From contig CATEEE010000204.1 of the NCBI GenBank assembly GCA_949499045.1, forward strand, positions 1 through 5,887: a DNA stretch of 5,887 nt. The letters are read 5' to 3'. The position numbers were made by a program, and so were the translations under genes. Source of the DNA: Marinobacterium sp. xm-d-530. GTDB lineage: Bacteria; Pseudomonadota; Gammaproteobacteria; Pseudomonadales; Balneatricaceae. Within the stretch, counting starts at the first letter, position 1. Each line of letters starts with the position of its first letter. Positions 5,299 to 5,887 of this stretch are shown one piece after another. The notes under the pieces are model-generated. The model did not search any database. It was not told the origin of the DNA and saw nothing but the letters and a program-made list of their open reading frames with translations.

Positions 5299-5887
5299 CT
5301 GCGTCGCGTATTTGGCTAGCATCCACTCTTCATTCGTAGGAACTATCTGAACTCTGAGTTTGGATGTATCAGTAGCGATCTCCATTTCGTTGCTAAGATT
5401 CAGCCTGTTATCGATTTCTAAACCCAGCCAGGTCAGTTGGTGACATACTTTTTTACGAATGATAGGCGCATGCTCGCCTACACCTGCAGTGAAAATAACT
5501 CTGTCTAATCCACCTAAAATGGCTGCTAATCGTCCAATCTCTTGGGTGATGTGATAGCAGTAGTAATCGACCGTAAACTTCGCTTCCTCTTGACTTGATT
5601 CGATCAGAGTTCGCATATCGCTACAAATACCCGATAGACCTAACCAGCCACTCTGTTTGTAGAGCATTGTTTCTAGTTGGTCAGCACTCATTCCTTCACG
5701 CATTAGGTGAATCATCACGCCAGGATCTAAATTTCCTGTTCGTGAACCCATCGGTAAGCCATCAACGGCAGAGAATCCCATGCTCGACGCTATTGATCGA
5801 CCACCTATCATTGCGCAAGCCGAAGAGCCTGCACCTAAGTGCAGCACAATTGTTCGCTCATCTGGGTTTGCAAAGAGTTGTTGCGAG
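5290..5887 (-). CDS. ackA: acetate/propionate-family kinase (N-terminal half outside window)
   Basis: The enzyme transfers phosphate between ATP and acetate (acetyl phosphate + ADP in reverse), usually acting with phosphotransacetylase in the cytosol. The frame stays open to the window edge (SQQLFANPDERTIVLHLGAG), so the GTG at 5847 is an internal Val and not the start. About 198 C-terminal residues of a roughly 400-residue protein are visible. Motifs: nucleotide-site loop HLGAGSS; MGSRTG, whose Arg (5740-5742) matches the catalytic Arg241 of the Methanosarcina enzyme; FTAGVGEHAP; and near the end PTNEE, whose first Glu (5329-5331) matches the conserved metal-site Glu384. The usual HLGNG Asn is Ala here. 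The pattern CAM...MGFSAVDGLPMGSR...SDMR resembles an acetate kinase subfamily I recall from alphaproteobacteria more than enteric AckA. The stop is TGA at 5292-5290. Propionate or another short acid as substrate cannot be excluded. Confidence 0.9.
   Translation of the reverse strand, partial: SQQLFANPDERTIVLHLGAGSSACAMIGGRSIASSMGFSAVDGLPMGSRTGNLDPGVMIHLMREGMSADQLETMLYKQSGWLGLSGICSDMRTLIESSQEEAKFTVDYYCYHITQEIGRLAAILGGLDRVIFTAGVGEHAPIIRKKVCHQLTWLGLEIDNRLNLSNEMEIATDTSKLRVQIVPTNEEWMLAKYATQLV

Noticed and set aside
5845..5847. GTG as the start of ackA
   Set aside because: The frame stays open to the window edge, and the codon is the Val of the conserved VLHLG strand in mid-protein.

Overview
The window is a chromosomal housekeeping segment from a gammaproteobacterium. 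The evidence is a Lon protease close to the E. coli form, the lon-hupB-ppiD gene order typical of gammaproteobacteria, and a standard RlmB. The moderate GC content, and an acetate kinase of a type different from the enteric one, suggest a marine Oceanospirillales-like bacterium. That placement is inference from remembered protein families, not from a search. I see no mobile element, CRISPR array, tRNA, rRNA or phage gene.

Layout: (1) 1-2082, plus strand, is lon, cut at the left edge and missing roughly its first 110 codons. (2) 2083-2233 is a regulatory gap with a near-consensus sigma-70 promoter, a possible second promoter, and a strong ribosome binding site before a GTG start. (3) 2234-2509 is hupB, the HU beta subunit. 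(4) 2510-2618 carries a possible folded 3' UTR and a strong intrinsic terminator only 20 nt before the next start codon. (5) 2619-4475 is ppiD, a membrane-anchored periplasmic chaperone with one parvulin domain. (6) 4476-4560 has a second strong terminator and a small inverted repeat. (7) 4561-5298 is rlmB, a 23S rRNA 2'-O-methyltransferase. (8) 5290-5887, minus strand, is the C-terminal half of an acetate/propionate-family kinase (ackA). It converges on rlmB and the two genes overlap by 9 bp at their stop codons.

Functionally, lon, hupB and ppiD form a familiar group for protein quality control and nucleoid structure: a cytosolic ATP-dependent protease, a nucleoid protein that is a known Lon substrate in E. 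coli, and a chaperone for proteins leaving the Sec translocon. rlmB (ribosome maturation) and ackA (acetate metabolism) look like neighbours without a direct functional link.

I do not see an undescribed multi-gene system. The most interesting signals are small ones. A G8 tract in lon and a C9 tract in ppiD both sit where a one-base slip gives a rapid stop and removes the functional domain. Strong terminators lie so close to the ppiD and rlmB starts that it is unclear how those genes are transcribed. The PpiD parvulin domain keeps both active-site histidines that E. coli PpiD has lost. The acetate kinase has Ala in place of a conserved nucleotide-site Asn.
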